64,000 nt of DNA, from contig NZ_JACCJY010000004.1 of NCBI RefSeq assembly GCF_014596085.1, positions 186,001 through 250,000 of the forward strand, in the 5' to 3' direction. Within the stretch, counting starts at the first letter, position 1. Each line of letters opens with the position of its first letter. A program made the position numbers and the translations under genes. Below are positions 20,657 to 30,077 of the stretch, one piece after another. The DNA comes from Azospirillum tabaci. GTDB lineage: Bacteria; Pseudomonadota; Alphaproteobacteria; Azospirillales; Azospirillaceae. The notes beneath the pieces are model-generated. The model did not search any database. It had not been told where the DNA came from and saw nothing but the letters and a program-made list of their open reading frames with translations.

Positions 20657-23179
20657 ATGGCACGACCCGCAAGCCCCCGCAGCGGAAGCGGCAAAAGCGC
20701 CGGAGCGCGGCCCGCCGGAGCACGGCCGGAGAAGCCGCCCTTCTTCTCGCCCGCCACGCGCGCCTTCGTGGTGGCGCGGGCGCGCGAGCTGGCGGGCTTC
20801 GCGCTGGGCGTGGTCGGTCTGGTGCTGATGGTCATCCTGGGCAGCTACAACCCGGCCGACCCCTCGTGGAACGCGGTTCCGGCGGCGAACACCCACATCC
20901 ACAACCTGTTCGGCCGATTCGGCGCCCATCTGGCCGACGTCCTGATCCAGTCGCTGGGCTGGGCCGCCTATTTGCTGGCTCTGGTGCCGATGATGTGGGG
21001 CTGGCGGCTCAGCCTGCAGAAGAGCATCCGCCACCCGCTGTTCCGCAGCGTGCTGGCGGTGTGGGGCGTGCTTCTGGTCGCCATGTTCCTGGCCGGGATG
21101 GGCGGCGGGGGCGAGGACCCGCTGAACGGCCATCCCGGCGGCAGCTTCGGCATCGTGCTGCTGGACGGGGTCAGCAAGCTGCTGTTCGGCGGCCCCGGCA
21201 ATCCGCTGGTCGGCACCGTGGCCGGCGTGGCTGGCGGGCTGATCCTGTTCGTCGCCATGGGCCTGTCGATCCGCGAATGGGCGGCCAGCCTGCGCGAGAC
21301 CGCCGCCGGCCTCGCCCGCCTCGGGCGGGGCGCGCGGGCCGGTGTGTCCTTCATGCGCGACAAGGGCGCGGAGGCCGCCCGCAACGCCGCCCGCCAGACC
21401 GGCGACCTGCTGCGCCGGGAGCCCAGCCTCGCCACCACGGACAAGAAGGCCGTCGAGCCGACGCTGGACGACGCGCCCGACGAGGAGAGCGCCGCCATCA
21501 CCCTGCGCGCCGCGCCGCGCGGCCGCCTGTCCGATTCCATCAGCGTCGAACCGCGCGTGGAGGCCAAGACCCGCGCCGTTCCGGTGGTCACCCCGCCCAC
21601 CGGCGGCAAGAAGGCCGCCGACCAGGGGCGCCCGTCCAAGCAGGCCGCCCTCAATCTGGAGGAGGCGGACGGCTACGAGCTGCCGCCGCTCGACCTGCTC
21701 CAGATCGTCCCGACCAGCGTGCGCGGTGAGAAGGTGGACGAGGCGGCGCTGCGCGAGAACGCGGTGAAGCTGGAAGGCGTGCTGTCCGACTTCGGCGTGC
21801 GCGGCGAGGTGCAGAAGGTCCATCCCGGCCCGGTCGTCACCCTCTACGAGCTGGAGCCGGCCCCCGGCACCAAGTCGTCCCGCGTCATCGGCCTGGCCGA
21901 CGACATCGCCCGCTCGATGAGCGCGGTGTCGGTGCGCGTCGCCGTGGTGCCGGGCCGCAACGTCATCGGCATCGAACTGCCCAACGCCAAGCGCGAAACG
22001 GTGCTGCTGCGCGAGCTGCTGGCCGGCGACGTCTTCGACAAGACGGCGGGCAAGCTTCTGCTGGCGCTGGGCAAGGACATCGGCGGCCAGTCGGTGGTGG
22101 CCGACCTCGCCCGCTTCCCGCATCTGCTGGTCGCCGGCACGACGGGCTCGGGCAAGTCGGTGGCGATCAACACGATGATCCTGTCGCTGCTCTACCGTCT
22201 GCCGCCCGACCGCTGCCGCTTCATCATGATCGACCCCAAGATGCTGGAGCTGTCGGTCTATGAGGGCATCCCCCATCTGCTGACGCCGGTCGTCACCGAC
22301 CCGAAGAAAGCGGTCGTCGCCCTGAAATGGACGGTGCGGGAGATGGAGGACCGCTACCGCAACATGTCCAAGCTGGGCGTGCGCAACATCGAGGGCTACA
22401 ACGCCCGCCTGCGCGAGGCCCGCGCCGACGGCGAGCTGCTGACCCGCCGCGTCCAGACCGGCTTCGATCCCGACACCGGCAAGCCGATCTTCGAGGAGCA
22501 GCCGCTCGACCTGAAGGAGCTGCCCTACATCGTGGTCATCGTGGACGAGATGGCCGACCTGATGCTGGTCGCCGGCAAGGACATCGAGGCGGCGATCCAG
22601 CGGCTGGCCCAGATGGCGCGGGCCGCCGGCATCCACCTGATCATGGCGACGCAGCGCCCGTCGGTGGACGTCATCACCGGCACCATCAAGGCCAACTTCC
22701 CGACCCGCATCAGCTTCCAGGTCACCAGCAAGATCGACAGCCGCACCATCCTCGGCGAGCAGGGGGCGGAGCAGCTTCTCGGCCAGGGCGACATGCTCTA
22801 CATGGCCGGCGGCGGCCGCATCACCCGCGTCCACGGCCCCTTCGTCGCCGACGGCGAGGTCGAGCAGGTGGTGAAGTTCCTCAAGACGCAGGGCGAGCCC
22901 AGCTACGTCGACGCCATCACCGAGGAGGACGACGAGGACGGCGCCTCCTTCGACGACGGGTCGGGAGCCGGCGGCGGGTCGGGCGACGACCTCTACGACA
23001 AGGCGGTGGCGGTGGTCTGCCGCGAGCGCAAGGCGTCGACCAGCTTCATCCAGCGGCAGCTCCGCATCGGCTACAACTCCGCCGCCCGCCTGATCGAGCG
23101 GATGGAGACCGAAGGCGTGGTCAGCAAGCCCAACCACGCCGGCAAGCGCGAGGTCCTGGCCCGCAACATCGAGGAGTGA
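20657..23179 (+). CDS. ftsK: DNA translocase FtsK
   Basis: An 840-residue septal DNA pump. After a basic N-terminus it has four TM helices (about 40-220), then a linker of about 170 residues, shorter than in E. coli. The RecA-like motor has Walker A AGTTGSGKSVAI near residue 493 and Walker B VVIVDEMADLMLV. The C-terminal gamma winged helix (DLYDKAVAVVCRERKASTSF, RLIERMETEGVV) recognises KOPS and activates XerCD. It clears chromosome dimers at division. The start ATG 20657 replaces a much longer open frame that overlaps the aminotransferase gene. Confidence 0.97.
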   Translation: MARPASPRSGSGKSAGARPAGARPEKPPFFSPATRAFVVARARELAGFALGVVGLVLMVILGSYNPADPSWNAVPAANTHIHNLFGRFGAHLADVLIQSLGWAAYLLALVPMMWGWRLSLQKSIRHPLFRSVLAVWGVLLVAMFLAGMGGGGEDPLNGHPGGSFGIVLLDGVSKLLFGGPGNPLVGTVAGVAGGLILFVAMGLSIREWAASLRETAAGLARLGRGARAGVSFMRDKGAEAARNAARQTGDLLRREPSLATTDKKAVEPTLDDAPDEESAAITLRAAPRGRLSDSISVEPRVEAKTRAVPVVTPPTGGKKAADQGRPSKQAALNLEEADGYELPPLDLLQIVPTSVRGEKVDEAALRENAVKLEGVLSDFGVRGEVQKVHPGPVVTLYELEPAPGTKSSRVIGLADDIARSMSAVSVRVAVVPGRNVIGIELPNAKRETVLLRELLAGDVFDKTAGKLLLALGKDIGGQSVVADLARFPHLLVAGTTGSGKSVAINTMILSLLYRLPPDRCRFIMIDPKMLELSVYEGIPHLLTPVVTDPKKAVVALKWTVREMEDRYRNMSKLGVRNIEGYNARLREARADGELLTRRVQTGFDPDTGKPIFEEQPLDLKELPYIVVIVDEMADLMLVAGKDIEAAIQRLAQMARAAGIHLIMATQRPSVDVITGTIKANFPTRISFQVTSKIDSRTILGEQGAEQLLGQGDMLYMAGGGRITRVHGPFVADGEVEQVVKFLKTQGEPSYVDAITEEDDEDGASFDDGSGAGGGSGDDLYDKAVAVVCRERKASTSFIQRQLRIGYNSAARLIERMETEGVVSKPNHAGKREVLARNIEE

Positions 23180-23188
23180 GTAGGTGCT

Positions 23189-23242
23189 TGCCCCCACCCC
23201 GTCCCTCTCCCTCTGGGCGGGGGAGGGTTAGGGTGGGGGGCA
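23189..23242. repeat. Intergenic C-rich palindromic repeat
   Basis: TGCCCCCACCC at the left and GGGTGGGGGGCA at the right enclose CCCTC/GAGGG. It lies between ftsK and lolA and resembles the element at 12681-12766. Confidence 0.7.
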
Positions 23243-23335
23243 CCGTCAGCGGTGTGGCGAATGCGCTTTAATCCTTGGAACCACCGCCGCCGCGCCCCAT
23301 TTCCGCCCGGAACGTCCGGTTACCTAGCAGGCATC

Positions 23336-23998
23336 ATGAAGACCGTGTTCCGCCGCATCCTGGCCGCCGCCGCTCTCTCCGCTTCCGTTGCCGTGTCCGG
23401 CGCGTTTCCCGCGCCGACCCTGGCCGCGCCACGCGCCGCCGCCCTGTCCGCCCAGGACCAGACGCTGGTGTCCCAGGCGGAAAGCTACCTGAACGGCATC
23501 GGCACCCTGCAATCGAAGTTCGTGCAGGTCGCCCCGAACGGCCATCAGACCGCCGGCACCTTCTACCTCGCGCGTCCCGGCCGGATGCGGCTGGAGTACG
23601 ACCCGCCGGTGAAGGACTTCGTCGTCGCCGACGGTGCCTTCATCTTCTATTGGGACGGGGAGATGCGGCAGCAGTCCAGCGCCCCCATCGGCAGCACGCT
23701 GGCCGACTTCATCCTGCGCAAGAACATCCGGCTGTCCGGGGACGTGACGGTGACCGGCGTCTATCAGGCGCCGGGGCTGGTGGAGATCAGCCTGACCGAG
23801 ACCAAGGATCCCGGCAAGGGCACCCTGACGCTGGTCTTCGAGGACCGGCCCTTCCAGCTTCGCAAATGGCGGGTGCTGGACGCCCAGGGGCTGACCACCG
23901 AGGTGGCGCTGATGAACCCGCGCGAGGGCATGCAGTTCGACTCGAAGCTCTTCTACTTCATCGAACCCAGCAAGGGCGACTACGGTCGCAACAACTGA
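23336..23998 (+). CDS. lolA: Outer-membrane lipoprotein carrier LolA-like protein
   Basis: A 220-residue periplasmic protein. The signal peptide (core ILAAAALSASVAVSGAF, cleavage after TLAA) is followed by a LolA half-barrel: YLNGIGTLQSKFVQVAPNGH, GTFYLARPGRMRLEYDPP, DGAFIFYWDGEM and GMQFDSKLFYF. LolA ferries lipoproteins from the LolCDE complex to the outer membrane. The ftsK-lolA order is conserved in many proteobacteria. Start ATG 23336 chosen for the signal peptide. Confidence 0.9.
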   Translation: MKTVFRRILAAAALSASVAVSGAFPAPTLAAPRAAALSAQDQTLVSQAESYLNGIGTLQSKFVQVAPNGHQTAGTFYLARPGRMRLEYDPPVKDFVVADGAFIFYWDGEMRQQSSAPIGSTLADFILRKNIRLSGDVTVTGVYQAPGLVEISLTETKDPGKGTLTLVFEDRPFQLRKWRVLDAQGLTTEVALMNPREGMQFDSKLFYFIEPSKGDYGRNN

Positions 23999-24148
23999 CC
24001 TGCCCAACGAATTTGCACGGAAGTCGCGCGAATCCCGCCGCTGCAACAACCCGCCGCCGCAACGAAGTCCTCCTGATCCTGTTGCCGTGATGTATCGGAC
24101 GCGTTCACCCGCGCCCGATGCACTCGAACGGATGAGGGGAGACGAGAC

Positions 24149-24769
24149 ATGGCAACGGAGGCGATGCACGAGGCCCGGCGGGTCCAGGGTATGAACGATC
24201 TGCTGGCGCGCAACTGGTGGGCGCTGGCGTTGCGCGGTGCCGCGGCGGTGATGCTCGGCCTGCTGGCTTTCCTTCTGCCGGGGGCAACGGTCGCCACCCT
24301 GGCGGTTCTGCTCGCGGCCTACCTGCTGATGGACGGGCTGTTCGCCATCGTCGGCGGCGTCCGCGCCGCCCAGGCGCAGGAGCGCAGCCTGCCTTTCATC
24401 CTCGACGGCGTGGTCAGTCTGGTGGCGGGCGCCGTGGCCCTGCTGTGGCCGGAGGCGAGCCTGTTCGCGCTGATCTTCGTGATCGCTGCCTGGTCGGTCA
24501 TCACCGGCTTCGCCAAGATCATGACGGCGTGGCGCATGCACCGCACCCACGGCAAATGGGCCTGGGGCCTGGCCGGCGCCCTGTCGGTTCTGTTCGGCTT
24601 CGGCATGTGGGTCCTGCCGTCGCTGGGCCTGCTGGCCGTGGCGCTGGGTGTCGGCAGCTATCTGATCGCCTATGGCGCGCTGGCCATCATCACCGCCTTC
24701 CGCCTGCGCCGTTGCCTGCACAACCGGAATCATCATTCCAACCACGGCAACGCCGTGGCGGCGGAGTAA
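24149..24769 (+). CDS. HdeD-like (DUF308) membrane protein
   Basis: A 206-residue protein with six hydrophobic helices (e.g. ALRGAAAVMLGLLAFLLPGA, LVAGAVALLWPEASLFALIF) in the repeated pattern of HdeD/DUF308 proteins. E. coli HdeD is tied to acid and stress resistance; the function here is unproven. Start after GAGGGGAGA. The C-terminal tail is His/Asn-rich (LHNRNHHSNHGNAV). Convergent with yifB, 4 bp apart. Confidence 0.87.
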   Translation: MATEAMHEARRVQGMNDLLARNWWALALRGAAAVMLGLLAFLLPGATVATLAVLLAAYLLMDGLFAIVGGVRAAQAQERSLPFILDGVVSLVAGAVALLWPEASLFALIFVIAAWSVITGFAKIMTAWRMHRTHGKWAWGLAGALSVLFGFGMWVLPSLGLLAVALGVGSYLIAYGALAIITAFRLRRCLHNRNHHSNHGNAVAAE

Positions 24770-24773
24770 ACCT

Positions 24774-26318
24774 TCATCGTCCGGGGGCGATGCGGCGGTA
24801 GCCGAGCGCCTCCGCGATGTGCGGGCGGCGCACGCCGCCCCCGCCGTCCAGATCGGCCAACGTGCGGGCGACGCGCATGACGCGGTGATAGCCGCGGGCG
24901 GACAGCTTCAGCCGCTCCGCCGCCTCGGTCAGCAGGGCGCGGCCCGGTTGGTCGGGGGCGGCGGCCTTTTCCAGAAGCTCGCCGTCCGCCTCGGCGTTGG
25001 TGCGCACCGCCCGGCCCTCGGGAAAGGGGCCGAAACCGGCGTAACGCTCCGCCTGGACGGCGCGGGCCAGCGCCACGCGGGCGGCCACGTCGGCGCTGCC
25101 CTCGGCGGGCGGCGGCAGGCTGAGGTCGGCGGGGCTGACGGCGGGCACGTCGATGTGCAGGTCGATGCGGTCGAACAGCGGTCCGCTGATCTTCGACTGG
25201 TAGTCGGCGGCGCATTTCGGCGCGCGGGCGCAGGCCAGCGACGGGTCGTCGAGATGGCCGCAGCGGCAGGGGTTCATCGCCGCGATCAACTGCACCCGCG
25301 CTGGGTAGGTGACGTGGTGGTTCGCCCGGCTGACCACCGCCTTGCCGGTTTCCAGCGGCTGGCGCAGCGCCTCCAGGGTTCCACGCGGAAATTCAGGAAA
25401 CTCGTCCAGGAACAGCACGCCCTTGTGGGCCAGGGAAATCTCGCCGGGCTTGGCGCGCGAGCCGCCGCCGACCAGGGCGGGCAGGCTGGCCGACTGGTGC
25501 GGCGATCGGTAGGGGCGCTGGCGCAGCAGCCGGCCGCCTTCCAGCAGCCCGGCGACGCTGTGGATCATCGACACCTCCAACGCCTCCGCCGGGTCGAGCG
25601 GCGGCAGCAGGCCCGGCAGCCTCGCCGCCAGCATCGACTTGCCGGAGCCGGGCGGCCCGATCATCAGCAAATTGTGTGATCCGGCGGCGGCGACCTCCAG
25701 GGCGCGCTTGGCCGTCTCGTTGCCCTTCACGTCGCGCAGGTCGAGCGGTGCCTCGGCGCTCTCCTGGATGCGCGGACGGGGGCGGGTCAGCACCTGCTGG
25801 CCGCGGAAATGGTTGATGAGGGCGAGCAGCGTGGCGGGCGCCAACACGTCCAGCCCCTCGCCCGCCCAAGCGGCCTCGCCGCCGCAGGCCTCCGGGCAGA
25901 TCAGCCCGCGGTCGTGGGCCAGCGCGTTGATCGCCGCCGGCAGCACTCCGGCAACCGGGGTCAGCGCCCCGTCCAGCGCCAGTTCGCCCAGCGCGCAATA
26001 GCGGCTCATCTCCAGATCGGGCAGCACGCCCATGACGGTCAGCAGGGCGAGCGCGATGGGCAGGTCGAAATGGCTGCCCTCCTTCAGCACGTCCGCCGGA
26101 GCGAGGTTGACGGTGATTCGCTTGGCCGGCAGGGCGAGGCCGAGCGCGTGCAGCGCCGCCCGCACCCGTTCCCGGCTCTCGGCCACCGCCTTGTCGGGCA
26201 AGCCGACCACGGTGAAGGCGACGATGCCGCCGGACATCTGCACCTGAACGTCGATGTCCAGAACCTCGATGCCCTGGAACGCAACCGTGTTGATCCGCGC
26301 AACCATGTCAGACGCCAT
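24774..26318 (-). CDS. comM: YifB/ComM-family Mg-chelatase-like AAA+ ATPase
   Basis: A 514-residue protein. The N-terminal S5-fold/ChlI domain (ARINTVAFQGIEVLDIDVQV, VVGLPDKAVAESRERVRAAL) precedes the AAA+ module, with Walker A GPPGSGKSMLA, Walker B GVLFLDEFPEF and sensor region LIAAMNPCRCGH. Homologues promote branch migration during transformation (ComM) or are of unknown function (YifB). The start at 26318 may be 26306 (MVARINT). Confidence 0.92.
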   Translation of the reverse strand: MASDMVARINTVAFQGIEVLDIDVQVQMSGGIVAFTVVGLPDKAVAESRERVRAALHALGLALPAKRITVNLAPADVLKEGSHFDLPIALALLTVMGVLPDLEMSRYCALGELALDGALTPVAGVLPAAINALAHDRGLICPEACGGEAAWAGEGLDVLAPATLLALINHFRGQQVLTRPRPRIQESAEAPLDLRDVKGNETAKRALEVAAAGSHNLLMIGPPGSGKSMLAARLPGLLPPLDPAEALEVSMIHSVAGLLEGGRLLRQRPYRSPHQSASLPALVGGGSRAKPGEISLAHKGVLFLDEFPEFPRGTLEALRQPLETGKAVVSRANHHVTYPARVQLIAAMNPCRCGHLDDPSLACARAPKCAADYQSKISGPLFDRIDLHIDVPAVSPADLSLPPPAEGSADVAARVALARAVQAERYAGFGPFPEGRAVRTNAEADGELLEKAAAPDQPGRALLTEAAERLKLSARGYHRVMRVARTLADLDGGGGVRRPHIAEALGYRRIAPGR

Positions 26319-26381
26319 GCTTTGAGAAATGCACGCGAGTGTATGAAAGCTTCCGGAAACATGCTAGCGCGACGGGTGTGC

Positions 26382-26825
26382 TTATGGCGCTGCTGCACCC
26401 AAAGTCAGTGTGTTTCGGCCGGACGTCTGGAGAGTTGGCCGCTGCTTCGCAGTCAGGCAGGAATCCGGTCCAAGGGCACCGGCGTAGCTTATCCGCGCCC
26501 AATCAAATGTCTTCACCGCTGCGACGTCTTCGCCGTGAAAGTACACCAGTCCCCAAGTGCTCTCGTCGAACGGCTTGCAGAATCCATCGCCGCCCCAACC
26601 GTCACAGTAGGGTCCGACCGCGCACACCCGGTCCCATCGGACCGCCGTCAACAGTGTTGCGTCAACCGGTCCGTTGATTGACGCACGCTTGTGTAGCTTT
26701 TCCACCTCGGACGGGAGAAGAAGAAAGGCGGCCAGCCCGACCAGGCCGGCAACCGGTACCAGCAAGGCAAGTCCAACGCGAGCCCACGGAAAGGAAAGCG
26801 AATTCGTGTTGCGCCATCCATCCAT
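26382..26825 (-). CDS. Hypothetical membrane-anchored protein
   Basis: A 147-residue protein with one N-terminal TM helix (VGLALLVPVAGLVGLAAFLL) and an extracytoplasmic domain containing WDRVCAVGPYCDGWGGDGFC and DESTWGLVYFHGED. The pattern W-D-x-V-C-x-x-x-P-Y is seen in small uncharacterised anchored proteins of proteobacteria. Four cysteines could form disulphides. GC is visibly lower than in its neighbours and it clusters with the next unknown membrane protein, so the pair may be laterally acquired. Start ATG 26825; function unknown. Confidence 0.7.
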   Translation of the reverse strand: MDGWRNTNSLSFPWARVGLALLVPVAGLVGLAAFLLLPSEVEKLHKRASINGPVDATLLTAVRWDRVCAVGPYCDGWGGDGFCKPFDESTWGLVYFHGEDVAAVKTFDWARISYAGALGPDSCLTAKQRPTLQTSGRNTLTLGAAAP

Positions 26826-26868
26826 GCTCTGATTCCCGGAATATCCTGGAGGTGCGATCGCATGACGT

Positions 26869-27423
26869 TCATTCGGCTTTCCCGTTCGCCGTGTCCGATG
26901 CGATGTGCCAAAGCAAATTCGGGACATGGATCTTCAGAACGCGCCGAAGGTCTTTTCCCGATGCGGTGGAGCCGACGCTGCTGAGCCTCAGATGACGCCG
27001 TGTGTAGGCGCTGGCAAGACTTGGCCGAAGATGATTCCTGCCGGTCTCCGCGACCTTCAATATGTATGTGGTCGGAACATCCGGCGTGCTCAACGCCATC
27101 CCGTGGTCGGCGGATGAAATGTTCTCCCAGGGCACCGGCTGCATGGTCTGTCCATAAATGAACAACCCGTTTTTGTTCGCTTTGATCGTCGGCCCCTTGT
27201 GGAACAGAAAGGATATGATTTCCGCCGATCCAATGATAGAAACGATGATTATGATAACACCCAACCATGCACCGAGTGCCAAAATCTCGGACACCTTGAA
27301 CAGATAAAGCCCCCAAGTGGCTGCAAGAACGTGCAATGACAGAGCAAATATTTGCCATCGCCATGAAGCGTAGGCGACGAGTACGTCATCGTCGCTTGCG
27401 GCGGTTTTCGACTTGGCGTCCAT
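26869..27423 (-). CDS. Hypothetical protein, two TM helices plus PH-like domain
   Basis: A 184-residue protein starting MDAKSKTAASDDDVLVAYAS after AAAGG. Two adjacent TM helices (IFALSLHVLAATWGLYLF, AWLGVIIIIVSIIGSAEIIS) precede a domain with GLFIYGQTMQPVPWENI, the arrangement of STM3941-like/bacterial PH-domain proteins. The codon third positions are less GC-biased than in the neighbours. It sits 43 bp upstream of the other anchored protein and probably shares its transcript. Confidence 0.7.
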   Translation of the reverse strand: MDAKSKTAASDDDVLVAYASWRWQIFALSLHVLAATWGLYLFKVSEILALGAWLGVIIIIVSIIGSAEIISFLFHKGPTIKANKNGLFIYGQTMQPVPWENISSADHGMALSTPDVPTTYILKVAETGRNHLRPSLASAYTRRHLRLSSVGSTASGKDLRRVLKIHVPNLLWHIASDTANGKAE

Positions 27424-27678
27424 GTCGTTGACCTTTGGGTTCCGGTTGGGCCGGGTGGTGTGGGAATGGTCGATGTGATGTGCTGATATGGTGAATTGCT
27501 CAACCCCGGATGCCGCGTGATTGTAGGACGAAGCGGAGTACACCTCAACGCTGTATGGCGCAGGGGGAATTCCACGCGATCCGGCTTCGCAGCCGGGAGC
27601 GCCGGCAACGGACTTTTGGGAAGCCAACCGATCTGCCCTATCTTTGGCGGAGAACACACCGAACAAGGAACCGGGACC

Positions 27679-28425
27679 GTGCAACTTCTTCTCAGCACCT
27701 GGGCCGAGGCCGAGGCCTATCTGAAGACGTCCAAGGGCATCATCATGCCCATCGGCTCCACCGAGCAGCATGGGCCGAACGGCCTGATCGGCACCGACGC
27801 CATCTGTGCCGAGGTCGTGGCCCGCGGCGTCGGCGACGCCACCGGGGCCATGGTCGGGCCGACCATCCCGGTGGGCATGGCCGTGCACCACATGGACTTT
27901 GCCGGCTCCATGACGCTGAAGCCCTCCACCCTGATCGCCCTGTTGCGCGACTACGTGATGTCGCTGGCCGAGCATGGGTTCGAGCGCTTCTTCTTCGTCA
28001 ACGGCCATGGCGGCAACGTCGCGTCGGTCCGCGCCGCCTTCTACGAGATCTACGCGGAGAACCGCGCCCTGCGCGGCCGGCAGGCGCCGGAGCTGCGCTG
28101 CACCCTGGTCAACTGGTGGGAGAACCAGGAGATCGGCCGCCTGTCGCGGGAGCTGTTCGGCGGCAAGGAGGGCTCCCACGCCACGCCCAGCGAGGTCTCG
28201 CTGACCCAGTACGCCTATCCCGAGTCGATCAAGACGGCGGCGATGGACCCGGAGACCGCGTCGCCCGGCGGCTTCTACGACGCCCGCGACTTCCGGCGCC
28301 GCCACCCGGACGGGCGCATCGGCTCCGCCCCCGGCCTCGCCTCGCCGGAGCATGGCAAGCGGCTGTTCGAGACGGCGGTGGAGGCGATTTCCCGCCAGTA
28401 CGGCGCCTTCCTGGCGGAGGCCTGA
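27679..28425 (+). CDS. Creatininase-family amidohydrolase
   Basis: A 248-residue creatininase/FAPy-deamidase-type hydrolase with metal ligands in PIGSTEQHGPNGLIGTDA (E29, H31, D40), VNGHGGN and a C-terminal E/H region. The family cleaves cyclic amides, formamides or N-glycosidic-related substrates. Start GTG 27679 (AAGGAA upstream) chosen because the upstream in-frame sequence has a random composition. It precedes a peptide-type ABC binding protein by 100 bp, suggesting that the imported compound is the substrate. Confidence 0.88.
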   Translation: MQLLLSTWAEAEAYLKTSKGIIMPIGSTEQHGPNGLIGTDAICAEVVARGVGDATGAMVGPTIPVGMAVHHMDFAGSMTLKPSTLIALLRDYVMSLAEHGFERFFFVNGHGGNVASVRAAFYEIYAENRALRGRQAPELRCTLVNWWENQEIGRLSRELFGGKEGSHATPSEVSLTQYAYPESIKTAAMDPETASPGGFYDARDFRRRHPDGRIGSAPGLASPEHGKRLFETAVEAISRQYGAFLAEA

Positions 28426-28525
28426 GCGGAAAAGCGAGCGGAAAAGCCTGCTTGCGGCCTTGAACTCGGGCGGGGCTTCACCGCATCATCCCGCGCCGAG
28501 ACAACGATTGGGGGAAACAGCCGTC

Positions 28526-30037
28526 ATGCCGAACCGCCAGAGGCGCGCCGCGCTCGCCATCACCATGGGAGCGGTTCTCGGGCTGGCCGGTGCGCTGGCC
28601 GCCGGTCCGGTCCTCGCGCAGGCTGCCCTCCGGACCGACTTGGTGGTCGGGATGCGGCTGGAGCCGCCGCACCTCGACCCCACGGCGGGCGCGGCGGCGG
28701 CGATCGACGAGGTGACCTATGCCAACCTGTTCGAGCCGCTGACCCGCATTGACGCCGAAGGCAAGGTGGTGCCGGGCCTCGCCGAAAAATGGGAGGTGTC
28801 AGCGGACGGGCTGACCTACACCTTCCACCTGCGCAAGGGAGCGAAGTTCCACGACGGCACGGACGCCGATTCGGCGGACGTCAAGTTCTCGCTCGACCGC
28901 GCGCGTGGCGCCGAGTCGGTCAACGCGCAGAAGGGCTATTTCGCCGCCATTGCCGGGGTCGAGGCGCCGGACGCGCGGACCGTGGTGGTCACCCTGTCGC
29001 GGCCGGACGGGCTGTTCCTCTTCCACATGGCGTCGGGCGACGCCGCCATCGTTGCGCCGGAGTCGGCGGGCGCCAACAAGCAGACCCCGGTCGGCACCGG
29101 CCCCTTCAAGTTCGAGCGCTGGGTGGCCGGCGACCGGGTGGTGCTGGTGCGCAACCCCGACTATGACGGGGCGAAGCCGGCGCTGGAGCGCGTGACCTTC
29201 CGCTTCATCAGCGACCCGGCGGCCCAGGTCGCCGCGCTGAAGGCCGGCGACATCGACAGCTTCCCGCAGTTCGACACCTACGAGGCGCTGCCCCAGTTCC
29301 GCGACGACGGGGCCTTCACCGTCATGGTCGGCACGACGGAGGGGGAGACGATCCTCGGCACCAACAACGCCCGCAAGCCCTTCGACGACCTGCGGGTCCG
29401 CCGGGCCATGGCCCACGCCATCGACCGCAAGACGCTGATCGATGGGGTGCTGTTCGGCAATGGTGCTGCCATCGGCAGCCACTTTCCGCCGCACCGCGCC
29501 GGCTATGTCGACCTGACCGGCCTCTACCCCTACGACCCGGACAAAACCAAGGCGCTGCTCGCCGAGGCCGGCCTTCCGGACGGGTTCGAGACGACGCTGC
29601 GTCTGCCGCCGCCGATCTACGCCCGCCGCTCCGGCGAGCTGATCGCCGCCATGCTGGCCGAGGTCGGCATCCGCGTGAAGGTCGAGCCGATGGAATGGGC
29701 GCCCTGGCTGGAGCAGGTGTTCAAGGGCAAGGATTACGACCTGACCCTGATCGCCCACACCGAGCCGCTGGACATCGACATCTACGGGCGCCCCGACTAC
29801 TACTTCAACTACCGCAGCGAGCGCTTCAACGCCGTGGGGGCGGAACTGGACCGCACTCAGGACAGTGCCAAGCGCAACGCCCTTTACGGCGAGCAGCAGC
29901 GTATCCTGGCCGAGGACGCGGTAAACGGCTTTCTCTTCATGCTGCCTTCGGCCACTGTGCAGAAGTCGGCGGTGCAGGGCATGTGGGTCAACCGCCCGAT
30001 CCAGGCCAACGACGTGACGGGCGTCCGGTGGAAGTGA
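28526..30037 (+). CDS. ABC transporter substrate-binding protein, peptide/Opp family 5
   Basis: A 503-residue periplasmic protein with a signal peptide (residues 1-31, cleavage after VLAQA). The family 5 signature is present: YANLFEPLTRIDAEGKVVPG, LAEKWEVSADGLTYTFHLRK and KFHDGTDADSADVKFSLDRA. Members bind peptides, nickel, glutathione or opines; the ligand is not deducible. It is first of three transport genes (gaps of 40 bp and a 4-bp overlap). Confidence 0.93.
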   Translation: MPNRQRRAALAITMGAVLGLAGALAAGPVLAQAALRTDLVVGMRLEPPHLDPTAGAAAAIDEVTYANLFEPLTRIDAEGKVVPGLAEKWEVSADGLTYTFHLRKGAKFHDGTDADSADVKFSLDRARGAESVNAQKGYFAAIAGVEAPDARTVVVTLSRPDGLFLFHMASGDAAIVAPESAGANKQTPVGTGPFKFERWVAGDRVVLVRNPDYDGAKPALERVTFRFISDPAAQVAALKAGDIDSFPQFDTYEALPQFRDDGAFTVMVGTTEGETILGTNNARKPFDDLRVRRAMAHAIDRKTLIDGVLFGNGAAIGSHFPPHRAGYVDLTGLYPYDPDKTKALLAEAGLPDGFETTLRLPPPIYARRSGELIAAMLAEVGIRVKVEPMEWAPWLEQVFKGKDYDLTLIAHTEPLDIDIYGRPDYYFNYRSERFNAVGAELDRTQDSAKRNALYGEQQRILAEDAVNGFLFMLPSATVQKSAVQGMWVNRPIQANDVTGVRWK

Positions 30038-30077
30038 TCCGGCGCGGCCGGGCCGGACCCAGCGGGGGCTGACCCGC

